A stretch of DNA of 64,000 nucleotides from NCBI RefSeq assembly GCF_002915175.1, contig NZ_NXEJ01000008.1, positions 469,096 through 533,095 on the forward strand, in the 5' to 3' direction. The notes beneath the pieces are model-generated. The model saw only the letters and a program-made list of their open reading frames with translations. It did not search any database and was not told where the DNA came from. The number at the start of each line of letters is the position of its first letter. Position 1 is the stretch's first letter. This stretch comes from Agrobacterium rosae (GTDB lineage: Bacteria; Pseudomonadota; Alphaproteobacteria; Rhizobiales; Rhizobiaceae). Shown piece by piece: positions 9,244 to 18,996 of this stretch. The position numbers were made by a program, and so were the translations under genes.

Positions 9244-9999
9244 TCACACAGGCAACGCATGTTTGCCCTCTGAAAGCGAAAGCGCCAGAAGCTCTGAAAG
9301 ATGTTTGCGAAGAGAAGCAAAGGCCAGCGATGTCCGGTCACGCTTGCGCGGTATGTCCACCTTAACCTCTTGAAGGATACGTCCCGGAAAGGGTTTCATG
9401 ACGATGATGCGATCCGCCATGATGATGGCTTCCTCGATGTCATGGGTCACGAGCAGCATGGTGGACCCGGCTTCGCTCCACAAATCCACCAGATGGTCTT
9501 GCAGGTCGGCACGCGTCATGGCGTCCAGTGCAGAAAATGGCTCATCCAGCAAAAGGACGGAGGGTTTGGTAACAAGTGCTCGCGCCAGCGCGACGCGTTG
9601 AGCCTGTCCGCCTGAAAGCTCCTTGATCCAGCGTGCTTCATAGCCGGAAAGACCGATCTGCTTCAGCGCTTTTTGTATCCGGCCGCGCCGCTGTTCAGCA
9701 TCGAGGGCACGCAAACCGAAGCCGATATTGTCGGCAACCGTTAGCCAGGGGAACAGTCGAGGTTCCTGAAAAACGATGTTTACCAGCGGGTCCGGTTCTT
9801 CGAGGCGCTTGTCGTTCAGGCGTATTCCGCCCTGGCTCGGTCGTTCCAGGCCTGAAAGCAGGCGCAGAAGCGTGCTCTTGCCGCACCCGGAGCCACCGAT
9901 GACGGCAACGACCTCTCCTTCGCGAACAGTCAGAGAGAATGCATGGAGCGCATGCGTTCCGTTGGGATAGACCTTTGAGAGATTGCGAATATCCAGCAT
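9244..9999 (-). CDS. ssuB: Aliphatic sulfonate ABC transporter ATPase SsuB
   Basis: 251-residue ABC ATPase: Walker A GGSGCGKST (35-43), signature LSGGQ (128-132), Walker B VLLLDEP (148-154), and the FQEPRLFPWLTV Q-loop block typical of the nitrate/sulfonate/taurine importer family. Its ATG overlaps the ssuC stop (TGATG), so the two are translationally coupled. It energises uptake of sulfonates delivered by SsuA. Confidence 0.93.
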   Translation of the reverse strand: MLDIRNLSKVYPNGTHALHAFSLTVREGEVVAVIGGSGCGKSTLLRLLSGLERPSQGGIRLNDKRLEEPDPLVNIVFQEPRLFPWLTVADNIGFGLRALDAEQRRGRIQKALKQIGLSGYEARWIKELSGGQAQRVALARALVTKPSVLLLDEPFSALDAMTRADLQDHLVDLWSEAGSTMLLVTHDIEEAIIMADRIIVMKPFPGRILQEVKVDIPRKRDRTSLAFASLRKHLSELLALSLSEGKHALPV

Positions 10000-10841
10000 C
10001 AGGCGGTTCCGCCATGCGTATCCTGCCAGCGCAGGAAAGGCGCCGTCGCCAGAATGAGAATAGTATCGGTTGCCTTGCCGACAAGAGCAAAGATAAGGAT
10101 GGCGGCGAGAATCTGGTCTGGTTTGCCCAGTTGCTGGCCATCCACCAGCAGATAACCAAGCCCCTCAGATGCGCCCATGAACTCGGCCGCCACAACGAAC
10201 ATCCAGCCAAGACCCAGACCAGACCTGAGCGCCAGCACGTAGTCGGGCAGAATAGAGGGCAGCAAAATCCGCCGCACGAGATCGAAGCCGGAAAGACGGT
10301 AAACGCGTCCCACCTCGACAATCCGCCGATCGACGCCGACGACGGCACCGTAAACACCGAGATAGACGGGGAAAAACACGCCAACGCCGATCAGGGCAAT
10401 CTTAGAGGCTTCGAAAATGCCGAACCAGAGGATGAAGAGCGGCACCCAGGCGATGGAGGGAATGGCGCGCAACGCTTGCAGCGTGGGATCGAGGATCCGT
10501 GCGAGCCTCGGCAGAAAACCGGTGAGTGCGCCAAGAACAGTGCCCGCCGCAGCACCAAGAGCAAAGCCGAACAGAACCCGTTTGAGGGTAACCCAGATAT
10601 GGGTCAGGAGTTCGCCGGAGACCAGCAGTTCCTGCACCGTGGCCAGTATTCTCGACGGCGGCGGCATAAGCCGTCCACCGACCAGACCAGCACGGACAAG
10701 AAACTCCCAGCCTATAATGACGACCACTGGAAACACGATGCCCACCAGTGGATGGTCGAGCACCGACAGTCGGCGCTGCCGGTTCTGACGTTTGCCGATG
10801 TCAGCTTGCCGCCTCGACAGCACTGTATCCAGCAGAGCCAT
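9999..10841 (-). CDS. ssuC: Aliphatic sulfonate ABC transporter permease SsuC
   Basis: 280-residue inner-membrane permease with about six hydrophobic segments and the EAA-type loop VEVGRVYRLSGFDLVRRILLPSILP. It follows ssuA by 6 bp without a strong ribosome site, which implies translational coupling, and overlaps ssuB by one base. The family also includes nitrate and taurine permeases; the sulfonate call comes from the SsuA neighbour and the ssuD gene close by. Confidence 0.93.
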   Translation of the reverse strand: MALLDTVLSRRQADIGKRQNRQRRLSVLDHPLVGIVFPVVVIIGWEFLVRAGLVGGRLMPPPSRILATVQELLVSGELLTHIWVTLKRVLFGFALGAAAGTVLGALTGFLPRLARILDPTLQALRAIPSIAWVPLFILWFGIFEASKIALIGVGVFFPVYLGVYGAVVGVDRRIVEVGRVYRLSGFDLVRRILLPSILPDYVLALRSGLGLGWMFVVAAEFMGASEGLGYLLVDGQQLGKPDQILAAILIFALVGKATDTILILATAPFLRWQDTHGGTA

Positions 10842-10847
10842 GATGCG

Positions 10848-11813
10848 TTACTGGCCCGGTGCCGGTGCGTAGCTTGCGTCGATCAGGCTTGATACATTGC
10901 CTTTCACGTCGACATCCGCCTTCACAACGCCGGCCTTTTGCAGCGCAACACCCGCCGCTTCAATGGTGTCGCGCTGTTCATCGCCGATTTTCGACTGGCT
11001 GAGATCGGTGCGCTTCAGCTGACGGGCGATCACCGCATCCGGTAGTTTCGTCGCTGCCACCAATGCGGCCTTCAGCTTTGCCGGGTCCTTGCGGGCTTCT
11101 TCACGAGCACGCTCGTAAGCTGCCAGTACACGCTTGACGATTTCGGGGTTTTCCTTGGCAAACTCTTCGCGAACGTTCAACACGCCCCAGGTATTGTTGG
11201 CAGCGTTGCGATGGAACAGCACGTCACCGTCCTCGATTTCGGCAGATGCCATGATCGGGTCGAGACCGGCCCAGGCATCCACATCACCGCGCTTCAACGC
11301 CAGACGGCCATCGGCATGCTGAAGCAGCACGAGCGTCACATCCTTTTCGGTCAGGCCCGCATCGGCAAGCGCGCGAACCAGGAAAATATGTGGATCGGTG
11401 CCGCGCGTGACCGCAATTGACTTGCCTTTCAGCTCTTCGACCTTAGTGATGCCCGTATCCTTACGGGTCACCAATGCCGTCCATTCCGGCTTGGAGTAGA
11501 CATAGACGGATTTGATGGGGTTGCCGTTGATGCGTCCGATCAGCGCTGCGGCACCTGCCGTAGAACCGAAGTCGAGCGAACTGGCATTGAGGAATTCAAG
11601 CGCCTTGTTGGAGCCGGCGGACTGAACCCAGGTGATCTTGATCCCGTCCTTTTCGAACTCCTTCTCCAGCAGTCCATCATTTTTGAGCACGAGACTGACC
11701 GGATTGTAGGTTGCCCAGTCGATACGGATTTCCGAAATGTCTGCTGCATGGGCCTGCCCCAGTGCCACCAGTCCTGCCAGTGCACCCAGCGCCGACGCAA
11801 TCAATGATCTCAT
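10848..11813 (-). CDS. ssuA: Aliphatic sulfonate-binding periplasmic protein SsuA
   Basis: 321 residues with a Sec signal peptide (cleavage near GQAHA-AD, residue 23). The mature start, EIRIDWATYNPVSLVLKNDG, the KALEFLNASSLDFGSTAGAAAL block and the ITKVEELKGKSIAVTRG block are those of SsuA. First gene of ssuA-ssuC-ssuB; GGAG is 8 nt before the ATG at 11813. The 184-bp upstream gap separates it from the binding-protein gene of the next operon, which runs in the same direction. Confidence 0.93.
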   Translation of the reverse strand: MRSLIASALGALAGLVALGQAHAADISEIRIDWATYNPVSLVLKNDGLLEKEFEKDGIKITWVQSAGSNKALEFLNASSLDFGSTAGAAALIGRINGNPIKSVYVYSKPEWTALVTRKDTGITKVEELKGKSIAVTRGTDPHIFLVRALADAGLTEKDVTLVLLQHADGRLALKRGDVDAWAGLDPIMASAEIEDGDVLFHRNAANNTWGVLNVREEFAKENPEIVKRVLAAYERAREEARKDPAKLKAALVAATKLPDAVIARQLKRTDLSQSKIGDEQRDTIEAAGVALQKAGVVKADVDVKGNVSSLIDASYAPAPGQ

Positions 11814-11997
11814 ATCTCGATCTCCAAATTAGATGGTATAATCTCCGGCAAATTCATCTCGTTTGTAATCCGCTTGCTTTCCAAATTTCAGGCGCGGAGA
11901 GGAATATCGACCCTGTTACAATGGGCTCGCGTAGTCGGAATATCTCGAAGCAGCGTTCCACGCATTTGACTGATCGTCAGTTTCAGCATCCTGCGGC

Positions 11998-12936
11998 TCA
12001 CGTCTTCGGCAGGCCGGGCGGGTTGGTTCGCGATTCTGGCAGGGCTTCTTCCGAAAGTTGCCAGTGCTCCAAAATCTTTGCGTAAGCACCGTTTTTGATC
12101 AGATCATTGGTCGCCAGCGTTAGCGCATCCGCCAGACCGGACCCTTTTCGCGTTGTGATCGCCACGTCGGATCTCTCCGGCCAACCGGCAGCAAGCGTGC
12201 CGACACGTTTGATGGTTTTGTCGCGTGCCGCTATGAACACCAGTTGAGCATGGGGCTGCACGATGACATCAGCGCGTCCGGCGGAAAGAGCGATGATCCG
12301 CGTCGCCTCGTCGTCGTAATATTGCAGCTCGATGGGCTTCAATCCTGCGGCAACATTCTCATCGCTCCATTTGAGGAGAATCCGCTCCTGATTGGTGCCT
12401 GCGGCCACGATGATGCGAAGCCCGGCCGCATCCTTTGGCTCCTTTATCGATGTAATGCCACTATCTACTTTTACGAAAAAACCGTGCAGACCCTGGCGAT
12501 AGGTCGAGAAATCGAATTTCTCCTTCCGCTGCTCGGTTACGCCAACGTTTGAAATCACGGCGTCGTATTTTCCAGATACCAGACCCAACGGCCAATCCGC
12601 CCAAGCGACCGGAACGAGTTCAAGCTCCAGGCCAAGGCTATCCGCGATAGCCGAGGCATAATCAGGATCTGCCCCCACCACGGTTTTCGCATCAGTCGCA
12701 TAGGTGGCGAGTGGTGGCCCCCCGGCTGACACGGCGACTGTGAATTTGCCAGGCGTTACGAATTCGAAGTCTTTCGGAATGGCCGCAGTGGCATCGGCAA
12801 CTTTTTCGACACGGATACGACCCGGTTGTTCGGGCGACAAATCAAAGACATCACCGGCAGCACATGCCATGCCAGCGCTGAGGGATACCAACGCCAAGCT
12901 GGCGAGAACTGATCGAAAACCCAATGCGAGTGTCAT
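11998..12936 (-). CDS. Family 3 amino-acid-type ABC binding protein (TcyJ/K-like), paralogue 2
   Basis: 312 residues with a signal peptide (about 27 residues, GMACA-AG). Mature protein starts with FDLSPEQPGRIRVEKV and contains [27 protein letters not shown], the family 3 (polar amino acid/cystine) binding fold. More than half identical by eye to the next gene upstream, including the C-terminal [11 protein letters not shown]. Last gene of the salvage operon. Bacillus ytm also has two adjacent paralogous binding proteins (TcyJ, TcyK), so I infer a role in uptake of S-substituted cysteine or cystine. Its ribosome site is weak. Confidence 0.9.
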   Translation of the reverse strand: MTLALGFRSVLASLALVSLSAGMACAAGDVFDLSPEQPGRIRVEKVADATAAIPKDFEFVTPGKFTVAVSAGGPPLATYATDAKTVVGADPDYASAIADSLGLELELVPVAWADWPLGLVSGKYDAVISNVGVTEQRKEKFDFSTYRQGLHGFFVKVDSGITSIKEPKDAAGLRIIVAAGTNQERILLKWSDENVAAGLKPIELQYYDDEATRIIALSAGRADVIVQPHAQLVFIAARDKTIKRVGTLAAGWPERSDVAITTRKGSGLADALTLATNDLIKNGAYAKILEHWQLSEEALPESRTNPPGLPKT

Positions 12937-12970
12937 GACGATACTTTCGTTTGAAAAACGTTGGATAGAG

Positions 12971-13002
12971 GGTGGCGCGGGCGGGAGGATGCCTGCGCCA
13001 CC
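12971..13002 (-). other. Intercistronic hairpin between the two binding-protein genes
   Basis: 12-bp arms (GGTGGCGCGGGC and GCCTGCGCCACC) with one mismatch and an 8-nt loop, no U-run. Likely a processing or stability element, or partial terminator, between two highly similar genes. Confidence 0.5.
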
Positions 13003-13025
13003 GGCTGAGTGAGTTGCCTCTCAAC

Positions 13026-13964
13026 TCAGCTTTTCGGCAGACCGGGCGGGTTGGTGCGTGATTCCGTGATCGCTTCTGAGGCGAGGTTCCAGCGGGCAAG
13101 AATCTTGGTGTAATTGCCGTTCTTGATCTGCGCATTCAGCCCAGCGGTAATTGCCGCATCGATGCCGGAGCCTTTTTTCGTCGCGACGGCGATTTCCGCC
13201 GATTCAGGCCAACCACCGGAGAATGTGCCAACGAGTTTGGTTTTCTTGATCGTCGCCGCCTGATAGGCCGATGTGGCGTTGGGGCCGAGATAGACGTCTG
13301 CGCGACCGGACTGCAAGGCGAGATCAAGCACCGCCTGATCGTCGTAATATTGCACGTCGGTGGGCGCCAGACCCTTGGCCTTGTTCTGCTCGATCCATTC
13401 CAGCAGGATTTGTTCCTGATTGGTGGCCGCGCTGACGATGACTTTCAGCCCTGCGATTTCCTCCGGCTTGGTAATGCTGGTCACCTTGCTGTCAGCCGCG
13501 ACGTAAAAGCCGAGCAGATCGTTGCGATAGCTGGAAAAATCGAACTTCTCCTTGCGCGCTTCGGTGACGGTGACGTTGGAGATAACGGCATCGAATTTTC
13601 CTGACACGAGACCGAGCGGCCAGTCGGCCCAGGCAACCGGTATCAGTTCGAGCTGAAGGCCCAGGCTGTCAGCCACGAGTTGGGCAATATCCGGCTCGCT
13701 GCCAATTGGCGTCTTCGCGTCATTGGCATAATCCCCCAGCGGCAAGCGCGATGGATTGGTGGCCACAGTCAGCTTGCCCGGCGTGACAAACTTGAAATCG
13801 GCTGGAATGAGTTTTGCGGCCTCTTCCACCTTCTCAACACGAACGCGACCTTTCTGCTCCGGCGAGAGGTCGATTTCCTGTGCATGCGCCGCTTGCCCGA
13901 AGGAGAGAAACGCGGTGATCAACCCGCCACTGATAGCAGACAGCAATATCGATTTAGAAATCAT
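13026..13964 (-). CDS. Family 3 amino-acid-type ABC binding protein (TcyJ/K-like), paralogue 1
   Basis: 312 residues from the ATG at 13964 (AAGGAA 8 nt upstream); the frame is open further to 14006 but that would overlap the transporter gene and spoil the signal peptide. Signal peptide ends near [23 protein letters not shown] and [27 protein letters not shown] mirror the paralogue downstream. It lies 25 bp after the fused permease-ATPase gene, which it presumably serves. Predicted ligand: cystine or S-modified cysteine, by analogy with TcyJ/K. Confidence 0.9.
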   Translation of the reverse strand: MISKSILLSAISGGLITAFLSFGQAAHAQEIDLSPEQKGRVRVEKVEEAAKLIPADFKFVTPGKLTVATNPSRLPLGDYANDAKTPIGSEPDIAQLVADSLGLQLELIPVAWADWPLGLVSGKFDAVISNVTVTEARKEKFDFSSYRNDLLGFYVAADSKVTSITKPEEIAGLKVIVSAATNQEQILLEWIEQNKAKGLAPTDVQYYDDQAVLDLALQSGRADVYLGPNATSAYQAATIKKTKLVGTFSGGWPESAEIAVATKKGSGIDAAITAGLNAQIKNGNYTKILARWNLASEAITESRTNPPGLPKS

Positions 13965-13989
13965 TGAATGTTTCCTTATTGTTTGAATT

Positions 13990-15795
13990 TTATAGCACTT
14001 TTGCAAGAAACTCGGCTGTGCGGGGATGGTCTGGCTTGGTCAAAACCTTCTCCGGTGTTCCCGTCTCCAGTATCCTGCCCTGCTCCATGAAGACGACCGT
14101 ATCGGCGACTTCCCGGGCAAAGCCGATTTCGTGGGTGACGATGATGAGGGTGACGCCGGAGCGGGCGAGTTCCTTGATGACATCGAGCACTTCATTGACG
14201 AGTTCAGGATCGAGCGCAGACGTGGGCTCGTCGAACAGAAGAACCTTGGGCCGCAAGGCTAGCGCACGGGCAATGGCAACGCGTTGCTGCTGGCCACCGG
14301 AGAGTTGGCGGGGGTATGCGCCCGCCTTTTCCGCCAGGCCGACGCGAGCCAACAGGTCGCGCGCTTCCGCTTCCGCCTGAGTTCTGGAAATACCACGCAC
14401 GGTCACAGGTGCTTCGATGATGTTTTCCAGAACGGTCAGATGCGGAAAGAGATTGAAACTCTGGAACACCATGCCGACCTCGACGCGGCGTTTGAGGATG
14501 TCCTTTTCTTTCAACTCGTAGAGCGTATCGCCCTTCTGGTGATAACCGACCAGTTCGCCATCAACAGCGATGAAACCGTCATCCACCCGTTCCAGATGAT
14601 TGATTGATCGCAGCAGGGTAGATTTGCCGGAGCCGGATTGGCCGAGAATGGCGGTGACGCTGCCTGCCGGCACCGTGAGGGTGACATCCTTCAGCACCTT
14701 GAGAGAACCGAAGGATTTCGAAACCCCATGGATGGTGACGTTGCCGCCTCGGTTTCCGAGTTGGAAGCTGCCTGAGCGAACAGCGACCGGGCGTTCCAAT
14801 ATCTCCTTAGCCGCGTCAATTCTCTCACTGGCTTCACTCACAGCTGAGCGTGGCCAAACGGTGCGATACAGCGTATTGAAAAAGGATGGCGGCGGATTGC
14901 GCAGCGCGCCGCGAGAGAAATGCCGCTCGATGTGATGCTGGATAACGGAGAGAACGGTCAGGATGATGAGATACCAGACTGTCGCCACCATCAGCAGCGG
15001 AATGACTTCCAGATTACGGCGATAGATGATCTGAATCGTATAAAACAGTTCCGGCAGGGCAAGAATATAGACCTGCGACGTGCCTTTCGCCATTAGGATG
15101 ATTTCATTGAAACCATTGGGCAAAATGGTGCGCATGGCCTGCGGCAGAATGATCTTCGAAAACTGTCTGCGGCGCGGCAGACCGAGCGATGCTGCCGCTT
15201 CTAGCTGGCCCTGCTCGACGGACAAAATACCGCCACGCACGATCTCAGAGGAAAACGCACCCGCATTCAAGGTAAGGCCGATGACCGCTGCCGCAAACGG
15301 CGTCATCAGTTGGGTGGTATTCCAGCTGAAGAAATTGATGCCCGTGTAAGGCACGCCAATCGTGATGGTTTCGTAGAGATAACCGAGATTGTTGAGGATC
15401 AGCAGCAGAACGATCAGCGGGATGGATCTGAATATCCAGATATAGGTCCAGGAGATGGCGACCAGCAGTGGTGAGCCGGACACCCGTGCCAGCGCCAGAA
15501 CCGTTCCAAGCACGAAGCCGAAGAAGGCACCCAGAACGGTAAGGAGCAGCGTCCTACCAAGGCCGACAAGCACAGGCTCGGCAAAGAACCATTCTGCAAA
15601 TACATCCCAACCCCAGCGTGGATTGCCGAATACGGAATTCAGAACTGCCGCGATGATGACGACGGATGCGATCGTGCCAAAGGTGCGCAGCGGATAACGG
15701 GCGGGAACGATGCGAAAGTGCGAATAATCGCCCTTGATTGGCGCTACCTTTCGTTCGTTCACTGCCACGTGCGGAAAATCGGACGCGATGGTCAT
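13990..15795 (-). CDS. Fused amino-acid ABC transporter permease-ATPase
   Basis: 601 residues joining two proteins usually encoded separately. Residues about 35-290 form a His/Glu/Gln-type permease with the EAA loop [21 protein letters not shown] (about 199-219). Residues about 350-601 are a GlnQ/TcyN-like ATPase with Walker [10 protein letters not shown] (385-393), LSGGQ (498-502) and Walker B LLFDEP (519-524). The roughly 60-residue linker between them is polar. There is no frameshift or internal stop; it is a true fusion. A fused chain forces one permease per ATPase, so the complex would be a homodimer rather than TcyL/TcyM plus TcyN. In operon with two binding proteins and the acetyltransferase. 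Confidence 0.93.
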   Translation of the reverse strand: MTIASDFPHVAVNERKVAPIKGDYSHFRIVPARYPLRTFGTIASVVIIAAVLNSVFGNPRWGWDVFAEWFFAEPVLVGLGRTLLLTVLGAFFGFVLGTVLALARVSGSPLLVAISWTYIWIFRSIPLIVLLLILNNLGYLYETITIGVPYTGINFFSWNTTQLMTPFAAAVIGLTLNAGAFSSEIVRGGILSVEQGQLEAAASLGLPRRRQFSKIILPQAMRTILPNGFNEIILMAKGTSQVYILALPELFYTIQIIYRRNLEVIPLLMVATVWYLIILTVLSVIQHHIERHFSRGALRNPPPSFFNTLYRTVWPRSAVSEASERIDAAKEILERPVAVRSGSFQLGNRGGNVTIHGVSKSFGSLKVLKDVTLTVPAGSVTAILGQSGSGKSTLLRSINHLERVDDGFIAVDGELVGYHQKGDTLYELKEKDILKRRVEVGMVFQSFNLFPHLTVLENIIEAPVTVRGISRTQAEAEARDLLARVGLAEKAGAYPRQLSGGQQQRVAIARALALRPKVLLFDEPTSALDPELVNEVLDVIKELARSGVTLIIVTHEIGFAREVADTVVFMEQGRILETGTPEKVLTKPDHPRTAEFLAKVL

Positions 15796-15818
15796 GAGGC
15801 GAGCCTTTCAGAGCTGAT

Positions 15819-16364
15819 CTATGCGTGATGGCTCACGGCACGGGGTGTTATCGCGGTGTCAAAGGACGATGCCGTTGGCGCAACGGAGAGCCACTTTTCG
15901 AAGGGCAAGGATTTGATGGTTTGCGGGTCTGCCGTGGTGTCGAACAGCGCCCTGTAACCATTGGAGAGATAGAGGCCCACGGCTTCCGGCTGACGGAAAC
16001 CCGTGGTCAGATAAATCCGGGCATATCCCTGCCGAATGGCCTGACGTTCAAGCTCGACCAACACCTTTTTCGCCAGCCCCTGACGGCGATGGGCGGAATG
16101 TGTCCAGACGCGTTTGAACTCCGCCGTGTCGTCATCGTGGCGCATGAAGGCACCGCCGCCGATGGCTTTTCCATCCCGCAACAGAAGCAGGAAATTGCCA
16201 TAGGGCGGGCTGAAGGCTTCAGGCGGATATTTGCTCAACTCCGCTTTGGCACCTTCCGCATTGAAAAACGTACCGTAACGGCTGTCATATTCGAACAGCA
16301 ATTCGTCCAGCAGCGGCTGTGCGAGCGGGTCGAGAACAGATGTATAGAGAAAACTGTCGCTCAT
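15819..16364 (-). CDS. GNAT N-acetyltransferase, SnaA (YtmI)-like
   Basis: 181 residues from the ATG at 16364 with GGAAG upstream; a much longer open frame continues upstream but overlaps the deacetylase gene antiparallel to its coding sense. The acetyl-CoA loop RRQGLA is at 93-98 and the NGY motif near residue 145 is typical of GNATs. In the Bacillus ytm operon the equivalent enzyme acetylates the amino group of S-alkylcysteines so that the flavin monooxygenases can act. Here it is flanked by the M20 deacetylase (22-bp gap) and the transporter (23-bp gap), which is the same partnership. Substrate is inferred from context. Confidence 0.85.
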   Translation of the reverse strand: MSDSFLYTSVLDPLAQPLLDELLFEYDSRYGTFFNAEGAKAELSKYPPEAFSPPYGNFLLLLRDGKAIGGGAFMRHDDDTAEFKRVWTHSAHRRQGLAKKVLVELERQAIRQGYARIYLTTGFRQPEAVGLYLSNGYRALFDTTADPQTIKSLPFEKWLSVAPTASSFDTAITPRAVSHHA

Positions 16365-16386
16365 GATTTTGCTTCCGGTGTTGAGA

Positions 16387-17574
16387 TCAGGAAAGATAGG
16401 CTTCCGCCAGGCGGACCCAGTAACGGGCCGCCGGCGCGATGATGGCGTCGTTGAAATCGTAATGCGGGCTGTGCAGTGAGGCGCTTTCCCCGTTGCCGAC
16501 GAAGAGATAGGAGCCGGGCCTCTCCTGAAGCATGAATGCGAAGTCTTCACTGGCGGTGCGCGGCTGAAAGTCTTCAGCGATCTGCGACGCGGGGAAATGC
16601 CGCTTTGCCACGCCACGCGCGAACGTCGTCTGTGCGACATGATTCAAGACCGGCGGGAAACCGCGGTGGAAATCCACATCCGCCGTCGCGCCGAAGCTTT
16701 CGGCCTGGGCTTTTGCCAGCGCTTTCAGCCTGCGTTCCAAAGTCTCGCGGACAGTTTCAGAGAAGGCCCGCGCCGTGATTTGCAACTCAACGCTCTCAGG
16801 AATGACGTTGGACGCTGTACCGCCATGAATGGATCCGACCGTCAAAACCGCCATCTGACGCGGGTCGACATTGCGTGACACGATGCTCTGCAGGGCCGTA
16901 ATGAAACCGGCGGATGCCAGCACCGGGTCAATGGTTTCGTGGGGTTCCGCACCATGGCCACCCTTGCCGATGATGCGGATCGTAGCCTTATCGACGGAGG
17001 CCATGGCTGGCCCCTCGACGAAGCCGAATTGACCCGTGGCAACACCTGGCCAATTGTGAAGGCCGAAGACCGCATCCACCGGAAACCGCTCGAAAAGCCG
17101 GTCGGCGATCATGGCTCTCGCACCAGCGCCGATTTCCTCGGCGGGCTGGAAAATCAGAGTCAACGTGCCGGAGAAATTCGATTGTTCCGCCAGATATCGT
17201 GCAGCGGCCAGCAGGATCGTGGTGTGGCCATCGTGCCCGCAGGCATGCATCACGCCTTGATTTTCGCTGGCATAGGCTAAGCCGGTTTCCTCCACGATTG
17301 GCAGCGCGTCGATATCTGCCCGTATGCCGATACGTTTGTCGCCAGTGCCGCGCTTCAGCGTAGCGACGACGCCATAGCCACCCACACCTTCCGTGACCTC
17401 ATAACCGTAAGACAGAAGGTAGCGGGCCACGACGCTGGAGGTCCGCTTTTCCTTGCGCGACAATTCAGGGTTCCGGTGCAGGTCCCGACGGATCGCGACA
17501 CTCTCCTCCTGAAAGGCAAGGATTCCCCGTTCGGCGTCGTCACTGGGACGCGCGCCGTCAATGTGGATATTCAT
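16387..17574 (-). CDS. M20-family amidohydrolase/deacetylase, SndA-like
   Basis: 395 residues from the ATG at 17574, which has AGGAG 8 nt upstream. Metal-binding motif HACGHDGH (110-117) and catalytic/metal Glu pair EE (146-147, in FQPAEEIGAG) are intact; usual length for M20D amidohydrolases (hippurate hydrolase, N-acetylcysteine deacetylase). Predicted cytoplasmic removal of the acetyl group from N-acetylcysteine at the end of the S-alkylcysteine route, regenerating cysteine. The pairing with a GNAT and a CmoJ-like oxygenase argues for this over generic peptide degradation. Confidence 0.88.
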   Translation of the reverse strand: MNIHIDGARPSDDAERGILAFQEESVAIRRDLHRNPELSRKEKRTSSVVARYLLSYGYEVTEGVGGYGVVATLKRGTGDKRIGIRADIDALPIVEETGLAYASENQGVMHACGHDGHTTILLAAARYLAEQSNFSGTLTLIFQPAEEIGAGARAMIADRLFERFPVDAVFGLHNWPGVATGQFGFVEGPAMASVDKATIRIIGKGGHGAEPHETIDPVLASAGFITALQSIVSRNVDPRQMAVLTVGSIHGGTASNVIPESVELQITARAFSETVRETLERRLKALAKAQAESFGATADVDFHRGFPPVLNHVAQTTFARGVAKRHFPASQIAEDFQPRTASEDFAFMLQERPGSYLFVGNGESASLHSPHYDFNDAIIAPAARYWVRLAEAYLS

Positions 17575-17631
17575 GATCGTTATCTCCTGCGCGGCATTCA
17601 AACCTGCCGCGCGTCCTTAAAAATCACCCAG

Positions 17632-18975
17632 CTACGAGGCGATGGCTTTGTCCAAATTCGTTAACTCGTTGGCATAAACGCTTTGTCGGAATGGCAAACC
17701 GAGATGATCGCGAAGTGTGGAGCCTTCAAGCTGCGGATCGAAATAGCCACGCTGTTGCAGAACGGGGATGACCAGACGGATGAAGTCATCCAGCCCTTCG
17801 GCAATCACCGGAAAGCCCAGAATGAAGCCATCAGCAGCATCGTTCTCTACCCAGCGAATGATCTCGTCTGCGACCTTTTCGGGCGTGCCGATGAAGCCTT
17901 CACGTGACGTTGCCGCCTCAAGGGCTGCTTCACGCAGGGTCTGGTTCTTGTCCTTCGCCCGCTGCTTGATGCGATCCGTGGTCGAGCGGAAACTGTTCTT
18001 GCCGATTTCGCCCAGTTCCGGAAATGGCGCATCCAAATCATAGACGCTGAAATCGTGATGATCGAAGAAGCGTCCGAGATAGGCCAAGGCATCATCAATG
18101 GTGATGAGGTTGCGGATGATGTCGTATTTCTTTTCGGCCTCGTCTTGCGTTTCGGCAACGATCGGGCCGATGCCGGGGAATATCTTTACGTCGGAGGCGG
18201 AGCGCCCCTGCGCGACAGCGCTTTGTCTTACCCGCTTCAGGAACGCATGGTTTTCTTCCAGAGACGCGGAATTGGTGAAAACCGCATCCGCATGTTTGCC
18301 GGCAAGGCCGATGCCCGCTTCGGAAGAACCAGCCTGAAAGATGACCGGTTGCCCCTGCGCCGAGCGCTGAATATTCAGCGGTCCCTCAACGGAGAAGAAG
18401 CGGCCTTTGTGACCCAGCGTGTGCAGCTTTGCCTTATCGAAGAACTGGCCGGTTTCGCGATTGCGCGTGAAGGCATCGTCATCCCAGCTGTCCCATAGAC
18501 CTTTGATAACCTCGAGATATTCGTCGGCTATCTCGTAGCGAAGCGCGTGTTCAGGATGGTTGCGGCTGTAATTCTTGGCCGTCCCCTCGAGCGGCGTCGT
18601 GACAGCGTTCCAACCCGCTCTGCCACCGCTGATCAAATCGAGAGAGGCAAACTGCCGCGCCACCGTAAAGGGGTCGCTGTAGGAGGTGGACACCGTGCCG
18701 GCAAGACCGATCTTCGTGGTAACCGCGGCAAGTGCCGAAAGGATCGTCAGGGGCTCGAAGCGATTGAGAAAATGCGGGATGGATTTGTCATTGATATAAA
18801 GCCCGTCCGCCACGAAAGCGAAGGAAATGCCCGCCGCTTCCGCCTTCAGAGCATTGTCTTTGAAGAACTGGAAATTGACGCTGGCATCGACCGGGCTCTT
18901 GGGATGGCGCCATGCATTCATATGGCTACCGGCACCTTGCAGCATGATACCGAAACGTACTTGTTTTTTGGTCAT
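17632..18975 (-). CDS. CmoJ/YtnJ-like flavin monooxygenase of S-alkylcysteine salvage
   Basis: 447 residues from the ATG at 18975 (AGGAG 8 nt upstream). The block VADGLYINDKSIPHFLNRFEP followed by LTILSALAAVTTKIGL is strikingly like Bacillus subtilis YtnJ (CmoJ), as are RAGWNAVTTPLEGTAKNYS, GPLNIQRSAQGQP, and TTDRIKQRAKDKNQTLREAA near the C-terminus. Family: NtaA/SnaA/DszA LLM monooxygenases that need FMNH2. CmoJ opens the C-S bond of N-acetyl-S-alkylcysteine derivatives. The operon partners (acetyltransferase, deacetylase, second LLM enzyme, cystine-type importer) make this the best-supported function in the cluster. Confidence 0.92.
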   Translation of the reverse strand: MTKKQVRFGIMLQGAGSHMNAWRHPKSPVDASVNFQFFKDNALKAEAAGISFAFVADGLYINDKSIPHFLNRFEPLTILSALAAVTTKIGLAGTVSTSYSDPFTVARQFASLDLISGGRAGWNAVTTPLEGTAKNYSRNHPEHALRYEIADEYLEVIKGLWDSWDDDAFTRNRETGQFFDKAKLHTLGHKGRFFSVEGPLNIQRSAQGQPVIFQAGSSEAGIGLAGKHADAVFTNSASLEENHAFLKRVRQSAVAQGRSASDVKIFPGIGPIVAETQDEAEKKYDIIRNLITIDDALAYLGRFFDHHDFSVYDLDAPFPELGEIGKNSFRSTTDRIKQRAKDKNQTLREAALEAATSREGFIGTPEKVADEIIRWVENDAADGFILGFPVIAEGLDDFIRLVIPVLQQRGYFDPQLEGSTLRDHLGLPFRQSVYANELTNLDKAIAS

Positions 18976-18996
18976 GTTCCTGTCTCCTGACATCCG

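Noticed and set aside
10848..11813. SsuA as another DszB-like desulfinase
   Set aside because: It has a clear signal peptide and lacks the N-terminal Cys and RxGG motif; a true binding protein.
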